Shown: positions 19,022-28,256, counted from the stretch's first letter. The stretch is DNA of 28,256 nucleotides from Chytriomyces cf. hyalinus JEL632 (GCA_025435555.1 JAIWWG010000175.1:1-28256); one strand, 5' to 3'. Notes: a model not told the origin generated them from the letters alone. A program made the numbers and translations.

Positions 19022-19721
19022 AATGCCAACGCCGAGCTCTCTCGGACACAGACTGACATCCGCCGCGTCCGACTACTATCGCAGCCAGTCTCTTGTCCCT
19101 TCAGACTTTATGCCCGACAATAAGCAGCCGACTTCGTCCATCCTTGGCGCGATTTCGAATAACCCGGATTCAAGCATTGCAGCGCAGTTGTGCGGGTTTG
19201 ATCCATTGGACTTGTTGGATACTGTCGATTTTCCAATGACCGGTACGAGAGACTGCTGCGAGTTTCCAAAGAAGCTCGGCAGGTAAAATCTAAACTTGCG
19301 GAACTTGACAGCGCGCTCACTATTTTCAATTTTGAAATAAGCTGGGCCATGCGCGCATGAAAGAAATCCCAAGCCGACGACGATTTCATTGAACCGTGTG
19401 CCAACAATCTTGACAGCCGATCTATCTCGCCCCATCACAACCACATCCACAGGAGCAGCATGCAACTCTTGCCATGAATCGAGTCTTTTTAAACGCGGTC
19501 CTCGAACCAACCACCAAATTCCTTCTCGACACCAAAGAAGGAGACAAATCACGGCAGAAGCTGCTTCAGAAGCGCTGACTGAAGCGAAATTGAAAGAACG
19601 GCAAGTGTTGAAGGAGCAGTTGTCTCGGAGTGCCGCGAGTATTGTGATTCAGAGCTTGTTTCGCGGGTTTTTGATTCGGCAAAAGTACATTGCTGTCAAG
19701 TATCGTCGATTGACCATCTAA
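19022..19721 (+). pseudogene. Broken IQ-motif / coiled-coil gene
   Basis: Coding-like segments follow in order but in changing frames. First comes a Ser/Pro-rich start leading to CGFDPLDLLDTVDF, then (shifted near 19232) DRYERLLRVSKEARQVKSKL and SALTIFN, a coiled-coil-like helix. A stop at about 19358 follows, then NRVFLNAVLEPTTKFLLDTK near 19476. Shifted again near 19580 is KLKERQVLKEQL and an IQ motif, AASIVIQSLFRGFLIRQKY. IQ motifs bind calmodulin or light chains. The order of coiled coil then IQ suggests a cytoskeletal or flagellar protein, but I cannot name the family. With at least three frame changes and one stop it is unlikely to make full-length protein unless unrecognised introns explain several of them. 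Confidence 0.5.
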
Positions 19722-20049
19722 AGTCATGACACGGAGAGTAAAAAAGGTTTTAAACGGGTTACCGGGAGTTGTCGACTTGAAGATACAAGTTGAGAATGTG
19801 ACAGCGGGAGAAACCCGAGGCCGTGGTCGGAACGGTCAAACAAGAGCGTGGAAAACCTCTTTTTGACGGATTATCGCACTGATGAGATTTGACAACAATG
19901 TCATATGTGCAGGCGTGATTTTGAAAATGGGAAAATAAACTTAAGATGTTTTGGGCAACTGTTGCCAATCATGTGTCATGTCAAGAAAATTCCAAAAATG
20001 GACAATAAAAAGACGGCGTGGAGCTTCGATCCAGGGATTTGGGAAATGT

Positions 20050-20910
20050 TCATTCATGACGCGATAGAAACTGGGAAACAAGCGACCACTACTCTTCCCT
20101 GTGCACAACAGCGTGCTTCACATGCTCACTCCCAATGAACATCATCTCCTCCACAGCAATACCTTCAGCTTTACACACCTCTATCCGCTCCTGAATCTCA
20201 TGCACTTGACACATCTTGTCCTCGTCGCTGCACAAAAACAACCGTCGCCCCGTAACATTTCCATCCGGATTCTTCTCCGAAACAGCGCAAGGAGCCGCAA
20301 TCTCAATCGAATGCTTACTCATGTCTTTGAATGGCAACCCAACCGCCGAAAAACCGGCATTGATCGCCACATACATTCGATACGCAACGTACACTCCATT
20401 CCTTGCAATAAAGCGTGCTACTGAATTCTTGATGCCCACCGTCACGAAATGGGATCCACCCTCTAAACTTGCACGGCCTGGAGACGAGTCAAGGACCACT
20501 GCCGTAGTTTTAAGCTTCATGTTGCGTGCATCGAGACAGTGCAGTAAGTGACGCAGTTTAATGCTGCGCGCCGTTGGAAAAGAGGTGCAGCACTGCGTTT
20601 GGGGTTTCGGCCGCTGTGGCGGGTTTGGATTTTGGAGCGGCCAATTTGAGGCTTGACATTTCCTCGATCAACGCATCAAAATAAGTAAGGCTCTCGGTCC
20701 CGGCCGCGGCTGATGTCATGTCTGCGAACGATGCGTGTCAGTTGGGATTTGTGATTTCGAATCAGTATAGACGCCGTTGTTGCGGTAGTACTGTGCGTAC
20801 TTTTCCACGATCCAGCCAAACAAGAAAGAATACTTTTGGACACCGATGTTGGCCAGAGGGGCTCCGATAAAGAATTCGGTTGCTTGCTTGTAATCGCCAA
20901 TGTCCATCAT
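20050..20910 (-). pseudogene. Decayed DUF829/TMEM53-like gene
   Basis: Minus-strand pieces follow the DUF829 (TMEM53/PaxU) order. The start is MMDIGDYKQATEFFIGAPLA with the conserved KYSFLFGW, then (shifted near 20765) AGTESLTYFDALIEEM and LHLFSNGA. After an extra base at about 20552 comes LRHLLHCLDARNMKLKTTAV with VLDSSPGRA, and finally LFLCSDEDKMCQVHEI, EGIAVEEMMFIGSEHVKHAV and VHREE. The TAG at about 20089 sits where the family has a residue before WSLVSQFL, which follows in the same frame. A second in-frame stop (TGA) lies near 20736. The family is an alpha/beta-hydrolase-like nuclear-envelope or membrane group with no settled activity. Four separate lesions argue for a true pseudogene. 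Confidence 0.65.
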
Positions 20911-21323
20911 TCTTTTTTAGTATTGCTGCTTTTTCTCCAAATTTTCTGGGTGCATTTGAAAAAAAGCAGCAGTCGAAAGGGAGCAACAAAGCCAGCAGTC
21001 ACCCTTTTGTCACCAAAAGAGCATCTTAGACCACCAGGCATCTCAGAATCGATATTTTATAGTAAGTCAGAACCGCAATGCACTCCAAACACCTCTTATT
21101 GGAGGCCTTTCACACGATCAAGACATGTGCAGTCACTCATACAACCCTTGCACCACCATTGCAGCCAGCCAGCCTGCGAAAACGATCTACACACAAGCGG
21201 TGCCATCAATCTTGCAGTCACAGGTGAGCATCTGGCAGTGGTGGGGGTGTCAGAGGCCAGCACGGCAAGGACATTTTGGGAATTTCATGGCACTAAAAGA
21301 GCAAATGCATTTGAAATGAGCAG
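20911..21323. other. Upstream flank of the transposase gene
   Basis: No independent gene is supported. The left end of the Tc1-like element should lie in this stretch. A local inverted repeat (GCTGCTTTTT at about 20926 and AAAAAAGCAGC at about 20959) is visible, but a convincing terminal inverted repeat with the right flank is not. Confidence 0.4.
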
Positions 21324-22443
21324 ATGAGCATTTTGAAAGCAGTTTCCAGCACGCAAGCCACTGAGAATACAAAGATGCATGCTCTGTATATGTACCATTA
21401 CCTCAACTTACCTGCAACAGAGGTTGCAAGGCTTCTCCACAAAACCCCGCAATGCGTGAATATTTGGGTCAGACGCTACGATAGAGATAGAACAGTATCA
21501 AGAAAACAGCGGGAAAAAGTCTACAGCAAACACAGTACTGAAAGAAGGGAGTGGCTAGTCGGATACGTAACAGCAAACCCATTGTCCTTTTTAGATGAGG
21601 TGGGATCAGCATATGTTGCAAAGTGGGATAGTCCAATCAGTTTAACAACTGTATGGACAATAATGCATGATGCTGGGCTCACATGGAAGGTATCTGAAAA
21701 AATGTTTGGTTCTGCATTGACGTTCTAAACAGTTTAAAAAGGTTATAGAACGGCGGGCAATAAACGTCAAGCTTGATGATATAGTCCGGTATACTTCTGA
21801 GCTGAACTTGCTGCAGTGGACTATGTCACAACTTGTGTTTTATGATGAGGTTTCTTTTGACAATTGGGATATGTGGCGTAAACGAGGGTATGCACTCAAG
21901 GGGGAAAAGTTGGTTGTCAGAGGGGCAGAATTTACGAGACTTCCGAGAGTGTCTCTGGCTTGTTTCATAGGCGCTTATGGATTGCTTGAAACAGGATACA
22001 CAGAAGGAACTTTTGACAGAGCATCATTTGTGGAGGTGTGCCGCAACTTTGCGTTGCACAGTGGAAAAGTGCAACAGTTTCCAGGTCGAAACTCAATCTG
22101 GATCATAGACGGGGCTCGAATTCACTGCCATAGAGATGTCGTCACCTACCTCCGTCAGCTTGGGGTCATTGTGTTGTTCTTGCCAGCATATTGCCCTTTC
22201 TTCAACCCAATTGAATTCTTTTTTGGAGTTGTTAAGTCAGCCATGCAACGTGCTTACGTGGAAAACACTATCAATGCTTCAACTCTTCCCTTGATGGTTG
22301 CCAATGTGTTGCACAAGTTTTCCAACTACAGCATGGTTAAAATTTATCAAAACTGTGGGTATGAGGCTTCAAACATCTTTAATCCTGCAAAGGGAATGGG
22401 GCAGAAGATAGAACAATTAGGATATGATTGTCAAACTTCTTGA
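21324..22443 (+). CDS. Tc1/mariner-like transposase (DD34E), one intron
   Basis: Two exons, 21324-21689 and 21733-22443, join at phase 0 around a 43-nt intron (AAG|GTATCT...TAAACAG) and give 358 aa. The N-terminal half has a helix-turn-helix-like segment (LPATEVARLLHKTPQCVNIW, then VRRYDRDRTVS), the paired-like DNA-binding domain of the family. The catalytic core shows D160 in VFYDEVSFDN, D248 in WIIDGARIH and E283 in FFNPIEFFFG, so spacing between the last two is 34 residues. The enzyme would cut element ends and insert at TA. Splicing restores the spacing TWK-FKKVIERRAI expected between the domains, whereas reading through ends at a TAA inside the intron. A polyadenylation hexamer follows the stop. 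No lesion is seen, so it may still be active. Confidence 0.88.
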
Positions 22444-22454
22444 GCAGGAGTTTC

Positions 22455-22460
22455 AATAAA
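22455..22460 (+). terminator. Polyadenylation signal of the transposase gene
   Basis: AATAAA starts 12 bp after the transposase stop codon, in the short gap before the convergent gene. Confidence 0.45.
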
Positions 22461-22528
22461 GGTTTTTTATTTGGTACCAGCTTCCCATTCATTCCAATCA
22501 CCGTGACTACAAGGTACAACTTCTTCCA

Positions 22529-23647
22529 TTAGCTGTCAGCAAGCAAATATTCATGATCAATATCAGGCATATTTGGAATTGAGTTAAATGCTGCTCCACC
22601 ACCAACTTCAATTGGCCCCAAACTCCCCTGCAGCCCATCAACTGCTCTTTGCAAAGCTGCAAGCACAAGTTCGAAACTTTCGACTCTCCTCATAAGATCC
22701 TGCGCACACAATTTAATGGGTTCCAGATTTGCATGGCAAGATCCAAGCACCTCCCTTGCTAGATTCATTGTACTACGAAGCTCTTGCAGTCGTTCCTCTG
22801 CTGCTGCAGGAATCCAATCAAACAATTGAATTATTTGCGATGGCGGTGGTTCTCTAATCGCGTTTGCTTGCTGGGGTACTGGCAGCTTTTGAATTTCATT
22901 TGCCCATAGCCTCCAAGTGATTAAGCCAGCTCGATATTGTGACCCATGCTGTTCATGCAACTGGGCAATGATTTCAGTGTGGAGAACTTCAGCAGGAGCA
23001 CCAGCACGATCGGTGATTATTGGTTGCAGGACTGTCTTGTCATACTGCTGGAAATGAGCTGTTGTTCGTATTGCATCACCATGCTTCAACATCAGCAATG
23101 TAACTGGAGTCAGGGACTTGGACCAGTTGGTAAGAATCACATTGCTGACAGTTGAGAAACCAGGCTTGGGCCCGAAGCAGTGTTTCCGACTGTCTTTTTC
23201 GAAATACAAATAGCTGTCTATATCTTCGATGGCTGGATCTGAATCGCTGATAGTGAAGGGTGGGTTGGCAGATTCATCAAAGATTGCGCGCCGCTCCAGC
23301 CTGTTGTGAAGCTTTTCAGGTCAACACAGTCTCATCACCACATGTTGCTCTGAATGACTCACCTGTCTCGAAACTTATTCCAGATAGCCGTTCTGGCTGC
23401 ATCCACGTTGACTGCATTGAGGGTCCACTCCTCCAGAGTGTTGTTGTTATTTGTGTGCTGTCGTGGAGTTGTTTTGATGACTGGGGTGATTCGAATTGAG
23501 CGCAGCACTTCACTGGGGGGGGGTGACAGTGGCAGAATGTTCTACGGGCCTGATGGTGGGATCGCTGGGGGGTGTGACAGTGGCTGAAGGTTCCGCTGGC
23601 CCGGCAGTGAGATCAGTGGGGGTTTCAGAGTCAGCCTCCAAATCCAT
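22529..23647 (-). CDS. Second gene of the Tc1-like element, function unknown
   Basis: I do not recognise this protein. Exon 1 (23363-23647) and exon 2 (22529-23300) join in phase around a 62-nt GTGAGT...CAACAG intron, provided the run of nine G at 23515-23523 is counted as eight; the product is then 351 aa. The N-terminus has two 17-residue repeats ending SATVTPP. Next comes a basic and Asn-rich stretch, then a helical block (LEEWTLNAVNVDAARTAIWN) and a central region rich in aromatic and basic residues (YFEKDSRKHCFGPKPGFSTV, ITWRLWANEI). The C-terminal third is a probable coiled coil (EERLQELRSTMNLAREVL, then LAALQRAVDGLQ). No zinc finger or catalytic motif is evident. Lying tail to tail with the transposase, it may be an accessory factor carried by the element. 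Confidence 0.65.
23513..23616 (-). repeat. Two 51-bp repeats in the element's second gene
   Basis: Two adjacent units of 51 bp (the first with one extra G in a nine-G run) encode 17-residue repeats ending SATVTPP. The homopolymer in the first unit is where the reading frame breaks. Confidence 0.65.
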
Positions 23648-24214
23648 GCTGTAACTCCTGTTGCAGACTCATTTGGTGCATACAAACAGAGCACTTCTTG
23701 CATGTTTTACTGGTCAACTGGTCAGTTCGCTCTGGTGCTGGCTTTCAAGTGTTTCTTTTTATGGCCGTCACAAAAACAGCAGATTGAAAATTTTGCAGCG
23801 AAAGCACAATAGTGTCTGAAGACCAAAAAAACGGCGTTTTAAAAAACGTCAGAGTGGCAAGTCCGCATCGGCGAAATCTGTGGCTGACGCGCTGTCGACC
23901 AGACCGCCAATTTCACAGATCTGCCACATTGGTAATGGGAATAATCATCTGCCGCAACGGCCACCAAGCCAGAAACGACTACCGCCGGCGCAACTTGCGC
24001 ACAGAGCATTTGTTCAACCGGAGTGAAACTGACCAGCACCTGCGGTTCATGTGCTGTCCAGATATGTGCGGCCGCCTCTTACTGCTGCACCAACTCTTGG
24101 GACTTGCAGAACGACAACGGTTAAAAAGTAAATAAATTTTTTTTACCTCGGAATATATTCCCCTTTAAACTTGAACGGAAGCGAAAACTCCCATGACCTC
24201 CACCAAACGAATGC
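23648..24214. other. Right flank of the Tc1-like element
   Basis: No gene is supported. The right end of the element probably lies in the first few hundred bases. An inverted pair, AAAAACGGCGTTTT and AAAAAACGTC, near 23825-23850 is the only local structure noted. Confidence 0.4.
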
Positions 24215-24500
24215 ATGCGCATGTCTCGCATGCATGATGACCACCTCTATCAGCTGCGAGAGCGTCTCTGGATGTGCTGGACGGCTCCATCAAAGGTGCG
24301 TTTATGAAATACTGGTTGTCTCATACTCTCTCACATCCACTTCCATGCATCTGCAGGCTGGCTTCCGTGTCCTTTTGACTCCAGATCTCGATGTGCTGCT
24401 TTCATTCACGTTCATGGGCCATCTTTCGGTCAAGCAAGCCAATAAAGTCACGCGTTCAACCACTCCAACAACAGTGCCATTCATCATACAATACAAGTAG
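24215..24500 (+). CDS. Possible small spliced gene
   Basis: I do not recognise this gene. Exon 1 (24215-24295) opens MRMSRMHDDHLYQLRERLWM and ends at AAG|GTGCGT. A 61-nt intron ends CATCTGCAG, and exon 2 (24357-24500) continues in phase as AGFRVLLTPDLDVLLSFTFM to a TAG. The product would be 74 aa. Canonical splice sites in matching phase argue for a gene; a longer open frame on the opposite strand (24302-24670) argues for caution. It may also be a remnant of something larger. Confidence 0.3.
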
Positions 24501-24863
24501 GCCGCGTCGCGAGGCTGGCGCAAGCTTATCACTACCGATGTGAGATCCTCACTCAGGTTTTGGACTCTTGGGTTACCGGGATGAGATTCGAGGCAAACCA
24601 TCTTCTTCGAGGGCACTCTTCTCATCTGCTGGCATGCTCCATACGCACACACAGCTACTGGCTCTCGCATGGCAGCGTCCTTTACTGCGTCATGCTCTAG
24701 ACAAAGTCAGTGCTGTCTCTCATCATAAACATAAGTTCTGTTTTTTTGGTTTTTTTTGTTTCTTGCTCAATCGACCCCAAAATCGGACACTGCAGAAGCA
24801 AAGCAGAACAACTCCTGGGACCCTGGAGAAGAAAAGGAAACGGACCAGGGGGCAGTGACGCGC

Positions 24864-24870
24864 TATAAAA
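24864..24870 (+). promoter_or_regulatory. TATA box of the cyclin gene
   Basis: TATAAAA lies only 2 bp before the ATG at 24873 and 44 bp before the next in-frame ATG at 24915. If transcription starts the usual 25-30 bp downstream, only the second ATG can be in the message. Confidence 0.55.
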
Positions 24871-24872
24871 GG

Positions 24873-27038
24873 ATGGCCCCCCCCAAAACAACTTCTTCAG
24901 ATTATTATGAAGCAATGAGCTACTTGCAGAACTACGTTCCCAGTGCCACGGCCTCCAGTGCCAACCAAGACGACAGTGCTGCAAACAGCGATGCTCCAAC
25001 GAGCTTCTTCAACGACGCGTGGGCTGGCTCGTCACCCCAGGCCCATGCAACAACTACACTTCATCATCATCATCATCAACACACACCAACACAAACCTAC
25101 GCTACCTTGGCTCCATTTGGATCCGACGACTTGAACCGCGCCGAGCTGACACCAGAGTTTGCCATCATTACTGGACCTGCCATGGAGTCCTACTTTTACC
25201 AACCAGCCACACCGTTGCTTGACTTCCTCAGCCTTGACATGTACAAGCACCTGACTCCGAACTGCCGCCACGATCCATACGTGGCCAACTGTCAGATGGA
25301 ATCAACTCAGGACTGGAGCGCGTTGAGAGCGGAAATCAAAGCAGTTTTTCCGAACTTTGATGCGTCCTCGCATCTGAAGTTGACCAAACAAATGAAACAG
25401 GTAACCACGTGCATTTTATGTCTTCTATTTTACTTTATTTAACAAGTTTATCTTCACTCTTTTTTCGCAGTGGGAGGAAGATTTCTCAACCGAACCGGGG
25501 TTTGACTACAGAGACCAACATCACACGCAACTGCCGGTGGCATCTCAATCCAAACTCAAGCACAAACTTCTGCGAATGACCGTCGGAGTCGCCCGTGATG
25601 TTGTCAGCAAAGCCTTTGCATTCTTGGACAGGGTTCTTGCCTGCTCAGTCAACGCGATGCCAGAGTTCCGCACTGACCTCGCGCTCGGTTGGTGAACGAC
25701 GAGTTCAGCAACCCCCCAACCGAAGAAAGCGACAAAAGCGGCCAACCAGGCAAAACCGACCAGCCACTGCAAACCGACCAGCCACTGCAAACCAACCAGC
25801 CACTCGAAATCAGCCAGCCAAGATTCATCGCCGAACCAACAGAATACCAGCGCTATGTTTTGATTGCCGAAGGAGCTGAGCTGCGGGCCAATGACCACGA
25901 AATCCAGTCCTCCCGCAACAGACGAGACTTGACCCGCATCTTTGCCACTCACTGGGACTGGAACATCAACTGCAACAGCCCGCTGGAATGGCTTCTCCTC
26001 TATCTCCGAAACTACGCCGCGCTGACGCAAGGAGATGAAACCGAGTTTGAGGAGGCCGGAGTTCCCAACCTGCCTGAACAGACCCTCTACTCGGCATTCT
26101 ACTTGCTGGACACATTCATGGCCAACAAGGCCGCGGGTCATGCACCATACAGCGTGATTGCTGCTGGAGTCTTCAAGGCAGTGACGGTCGACCTGCTTCC
26201 TGTCGATCAGCGCCAAGTTGATGCAAGCTTCAAATACACAGGTTACACGGACAAGGAGCTGGACGACATAACCAGGCCCATTCACGCACACCTCCCCCAC
26301 TACATGTACGCAATTCCAGTAATTCCCGGAAACGAGCTCATGGACCAGGGCGAATACAAGATTGTGTTGCCGCCAATTCCGGCCGATGCACCAGACCTGA
26401 TGACACCGGTTGGGCCAATCGAATGGACAGAGGAGGAGATTGCAGCCGCAACTGCGCAGTTTCTGGAGTCGGAGGCTTGGATGGCGGACGAGGATTGGGA
26501 TGTGGAGATGGAGGAATTGGTTGTGCAACCCATTGCGGTGGATGCACCATACCCGGTGGAGCCAACTGGGGCGATCTTAGAAGCATGGGAGGCGGAGGAG
26601 ATTGCAGCCGCAACTGCAGAACTCCTGGAGTCAGATGCGTGGAAGGCGGACGAGGATTGGGATGTGGAGGTGGAGGAGGTGGAGGAATTAATTGTCCAAA
26701 GAATTCCGGACGCCCCATACCCGGTGGATCCAACTGGGATGGTCGTAGCCCAATGGGAAGAGGCAGGGTTTGCAGCTGCGACTGCCAGCCTTTTGGAGTC
26801 GAAGGAGTGGATGGAGGACGAGGATTGGGACATGGATGCGGAGTACGCCACTGCAACTGTGGAGTTGCTCGCAGAGGATTGGGAGGACGTGGAGGAGGGC
26901 AAGGAGGGGGAGGAGGTGGAGGATGAAGATGCAGTGTACGTGGCAGCAACGGCTGAGTTACTGGTGCAGGACTGGGACGATGGGATGGAGATGGATGAGG
27001 GAGACGAGATGGATTGGGAGGAGGAGACGGATCTGTGA
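24873..27038 (+). CDS. Divergent B-type cyclin with acidic repeat tail
   Basis: Exon 1 (24873-25400) and exon 2 (25471-27038) join at phase 0 across a 70-nt intron (CAG|GTAACC...TTTCGCAG). The first cyclin box includes KLLRMTVGVARDVVSKAFAF and LDRVLA. The second box is clearer: THWDWNINCNSPLEWLLLYL, then YSAFYLLDTFM, PYSVIAAGVFKAV and FKYTGYTDKELDDI, the last matching the YYTGYT segment of cyclin B. Cyclins activate CDKs at mitosis. Between the boxes is a Gln/Pro insert with 6-residue repeats, and after them about 220 residues of acidic, Trp-rich repeats unknown to me in cyclins. The frame slips by one base near 25690 (GGTTGG where one more base is needed), probably an indel in a T run. The destruction box expected near the N-terminus is not obvious. 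The start is probably 24915 given the TATA box. Confidence 0.7.
25755..25808 (+). repeat. Three 18-bp tandem repeats in the cyclin gene
   Basis: Three units of ACCGACCAGCCACTGCAA type encode TDQPLQ, TDQPLQ and TNQPLE. The first two units are identical at the DNA level, so the array is young or being homogenised. Confidence 0.85.
26380..27035 (+). repeat. Acidic Trp-rich repeat array, cyclin C-terminus
   Basis: Three long units of 46-59 residues and two shorter ones share the pattern APYPVxPTG, a tryptophan, AAATAxLLES, a tryptophan and DEDWDxE. DNA identity is high in blocks such as CCATACCCGGTGG (twice) and GAGGATTGGGA (repeated), so the repeat grew by DNA duplication in frame. Confidence 0.8.
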
Positions 27039-27539
27039 ATGCATCGCAGGTTCGGAGGGTTGGGACAGAGTGGAGGATGGAAGGGTGGAGGGGTTTTTGG
27101 GCGGATCAAGCTTGGCATGATGTAGCGGGAATGTCAATTGATACGGTGAGCAACCTTGCTTCTCATCAGGTTCAACGCTAACTTCACTTTATTTGTGATC
27201 AACAGATTGCTGATGGAACGGATTGAAAATCAACACAGACTGACAGGAAACAAATCGCGCAACTTGGAATCAATGAACTGTGGGCTTGCCTTGAGGAGCC
27301 AATCTGGCTGCGAAATCTCTTTCGAATCTGCTTATCGAAGGGGGGTTTTTCGGTTGGTCTCGGCTAAACGAGGTTGAACACGGTGAGGTTTCTTTTTTGC
27401 TTTTCAACTCAAAGCTTTTAACTTTGTTTTGGTCACTGCAGGATTCTCGATTCAAGTTGTGTGGGCATTGACAGATGGATTGGAACTGACGGATTGACAG
27501 GAACTGACGGTTTTTTGAGAACAGAGGGCATATACAATT
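27039..27539. other. Downstream flank of the cyclin gene
   Basis: No gene is supported. Possible splice-like signals (GGTGAGCAACC near 27144, GATCAACAG near 27206) suggest an untranslated or unrecognised exon, but no coding frame continues across them. Confidence 0.4.
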
Positions 27540-27642
27540 TATGGGGGCATTTATGGGTACTGAGGGATGTTGAGATAACTGAGGGCATGCTATGGGGGCA
27601 TATATGGGTACTGAGGCATTTTGAGACAACTGGGGGATATGC
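27540..27642 (+). repeat. Two-copy 51/52-bp tandem repeat
   Basis: Copy 1 (27540-27590) and copy 2 (27591-27642) both begin TATGGGGGCAT and contain TATGGGTACTGAGG and TTGAGA(T/C)AACT. A degenerate partial unit (GAGAACAGAGGGCATATACA) precedes them at about 27516. This is a small minisatellite outside any gene. Confidence 0.8.
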
Positions 27643-27803
27643 GTGATGGATCGCAGGCCTCGTTTTCGATCCATGGGCGCAAATTGAGATGGGATACAGC
27701 TAAGTGACTTGATTTCTCCACAATTCAAAACTAGTAATCTCGATTTGGTGGGACATGATTCAGGGCCTCCTCGTTGGCTCCCGCTGGAAACGAGAGCGTG
27801 CTC

Positions 27804-28254
27804 TCATGTGCTCTCGGCTAACACTGGATTGACTTTATTTACTTTCTTTTTTTCCATCTTTTTATTATTTTTTATTTTTGGATATGCTGCGTTGGTGCGA
27901 GGCAATAAAGAACAAGTGCATTTTAAAAGATGGTCAAATGTCTTGTGCGATATTGCGACTTTGTATCCCGATAGATTGCGTGCAAAGATTTGTTGCAGTT
28001 CCACGCGTGTTCCACTTGTGTATTCATAGAAACCGACTGTGTGTCCACCAATCATAAAGGGCATCGAGCGGGCGGTACTTCTTCAATTTGAGAAAGGACC
28101 CAGAGGTGCCGAGGTTTATTTGATCGAGTAAGCAAGCGTCTTTGAAACTGGAAAGCTTTCTGGCGCTTCTCAAGAAACATTTTCCAAGCCTGTTATGAGC
28201 GACTAAAATCAGTTTGATGGGTTTGTTGAATATCAGTCTCAAGTGATGGAGCAC
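27804..28254 (-). other. Unresolved open frames at the right edge
   Basis: Minus-strand frames overlap here: one holds HTVGFYEYTSGTRVELQQIF and LSGYKVAISHKTFDHLLKC (27804-28064), another FKDACLLDQINLGTSGSFLK and DALYDWWTHSRFL (28024-28254). They may be pieces of one gene whose 5' end is off the window, broken by an intron or a frameshift near 28045. No domain is recognised. Confidence 0.3.
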
Positions 28255-28256
28255 TG

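Larger units (their letters stand above)
21300..23660. mobile_element. Tc1/mariner-like element with two convergent genes
   Basis: A transposase gene (plus) and a second spliced gene (minus) converge, with 85 bp between their stop codons and no other gene between or beside them. The ends are not defined. A 10-bp match, AAAGCCAGCA on the left (about 20985) and its reverse complement on the right (about 23745), is the best inverted match found and may be chance. The limits given simply enclose the two genes. Confidence 0.5.

Noticed and set aside
21714-21735. Frameshift separating two transposase frames
   Set aside because: A 43-nt intron with canonical ends explains the change of frame and fits family spacing better.
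20911-23900. Terminal inverted repeats of the Tc1-like element
   Set aside because: Only a 10-bp inverted match (AAAGCCAGCA) was found, which chance could explain in the space searched.
24302-24670. 122-codon minus-strand frame opposite the small spliced gene
   Set aside because: No domain or splice structure. It competes with the plus-strand model, and neither is strong.
26300-27118. Long Ser/Pro-rich frames antisense to the cyclin tail
   Set aside because: They mirror the sense repeat and have the low complexity expected of a shadow frame.
1-28256. CRISPR arrays, bacterial operons, rRNA genes
   Set aside because: No regularly spaced repeats, no Shine-Dalgarno-led gene chains and no rRNA-like sequence. 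Spliced eukaryotic genes dominate.

Overview
The window looks like a piece of a fungal genome, most likely a zoosporic (chytrid-type) fungus. Genes are split by short GT-AG introns (43-80 nt in most cases), often with a CTGAC-like branch site. F-box, LRR and ankyrin families are expanded, a Crinkler-type NTPase/nuclease is present, and Tc1-like transposon debris is common. The lineage is an inference from gene content. Only the gene identities come directly from the sequence.

Layout. 1-2.85 kb: a left-edge F-box/LRR gene (minus) faces a decayed F-box/ankyrin gene (plus), followed by further relics. 3.5-4.8 kb: a decayed nucleotidyltransferase-like gene (plus) runs tail to tail into a weak low-complexity gene (minus). 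5.3-7.1 kb: an intact three-exon Crinkler-type gene with a coiled-coil first exon (minus). 7.4-8.7 kb: the intact F-box/ankyrin paralogue (plus). 8.7-11.4 kb: two conserved housekeeping genes, the F-actin capping protein alpha subunit (minus) and the HUS1 checkpoint clamp subunit (plus), diverge from a 76-bp shared promoter. 11.5-14.5 kb: graveyard of F-box/LRR copies and a glycosyltransferase-like gene. 14.9-16.5 kb: the intact six-exon ARPC2 gene (minus), with a 3' fragment of a PrmC/HemK-type methyltransferase just upstream. 17-20.9 kb: an unassigned cysteine-rich reading frame, a small cysteine-module membrane protein, a broken IQ-motif gene and a broken DUF829/TMEM53-like gene. 21.3-23.65 kb: a Tc1/mariner-like transposase (DD34E, one 43-nt intron) converging on a second spliced gene of unknown function, apparently a two-gene element. 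24.9-27.0 kb: a divergent B-type cyclin with an unusual acidic, Trp-rich repeat tail. The right edge holds a small tandem repeat and an unresolved open frame.

How the genes relate. CAPZA and ARPC2 both act on actin filaments (barbed-end capping and branched nucleation), and HUS1 is part of the 9-1-1 DNA-damage clamp. These conserved genes sit as islands in an accessory background of F-box adaptors, an effector-like NTPase/nuclease and transposon sequence. Several otherwise good genes carry a single 1-nt indel in or next to a short homopolymer. Sequence error should be excluded before calling those genes dead. Other loci have several independent lesions and are genuine pseudogenes.
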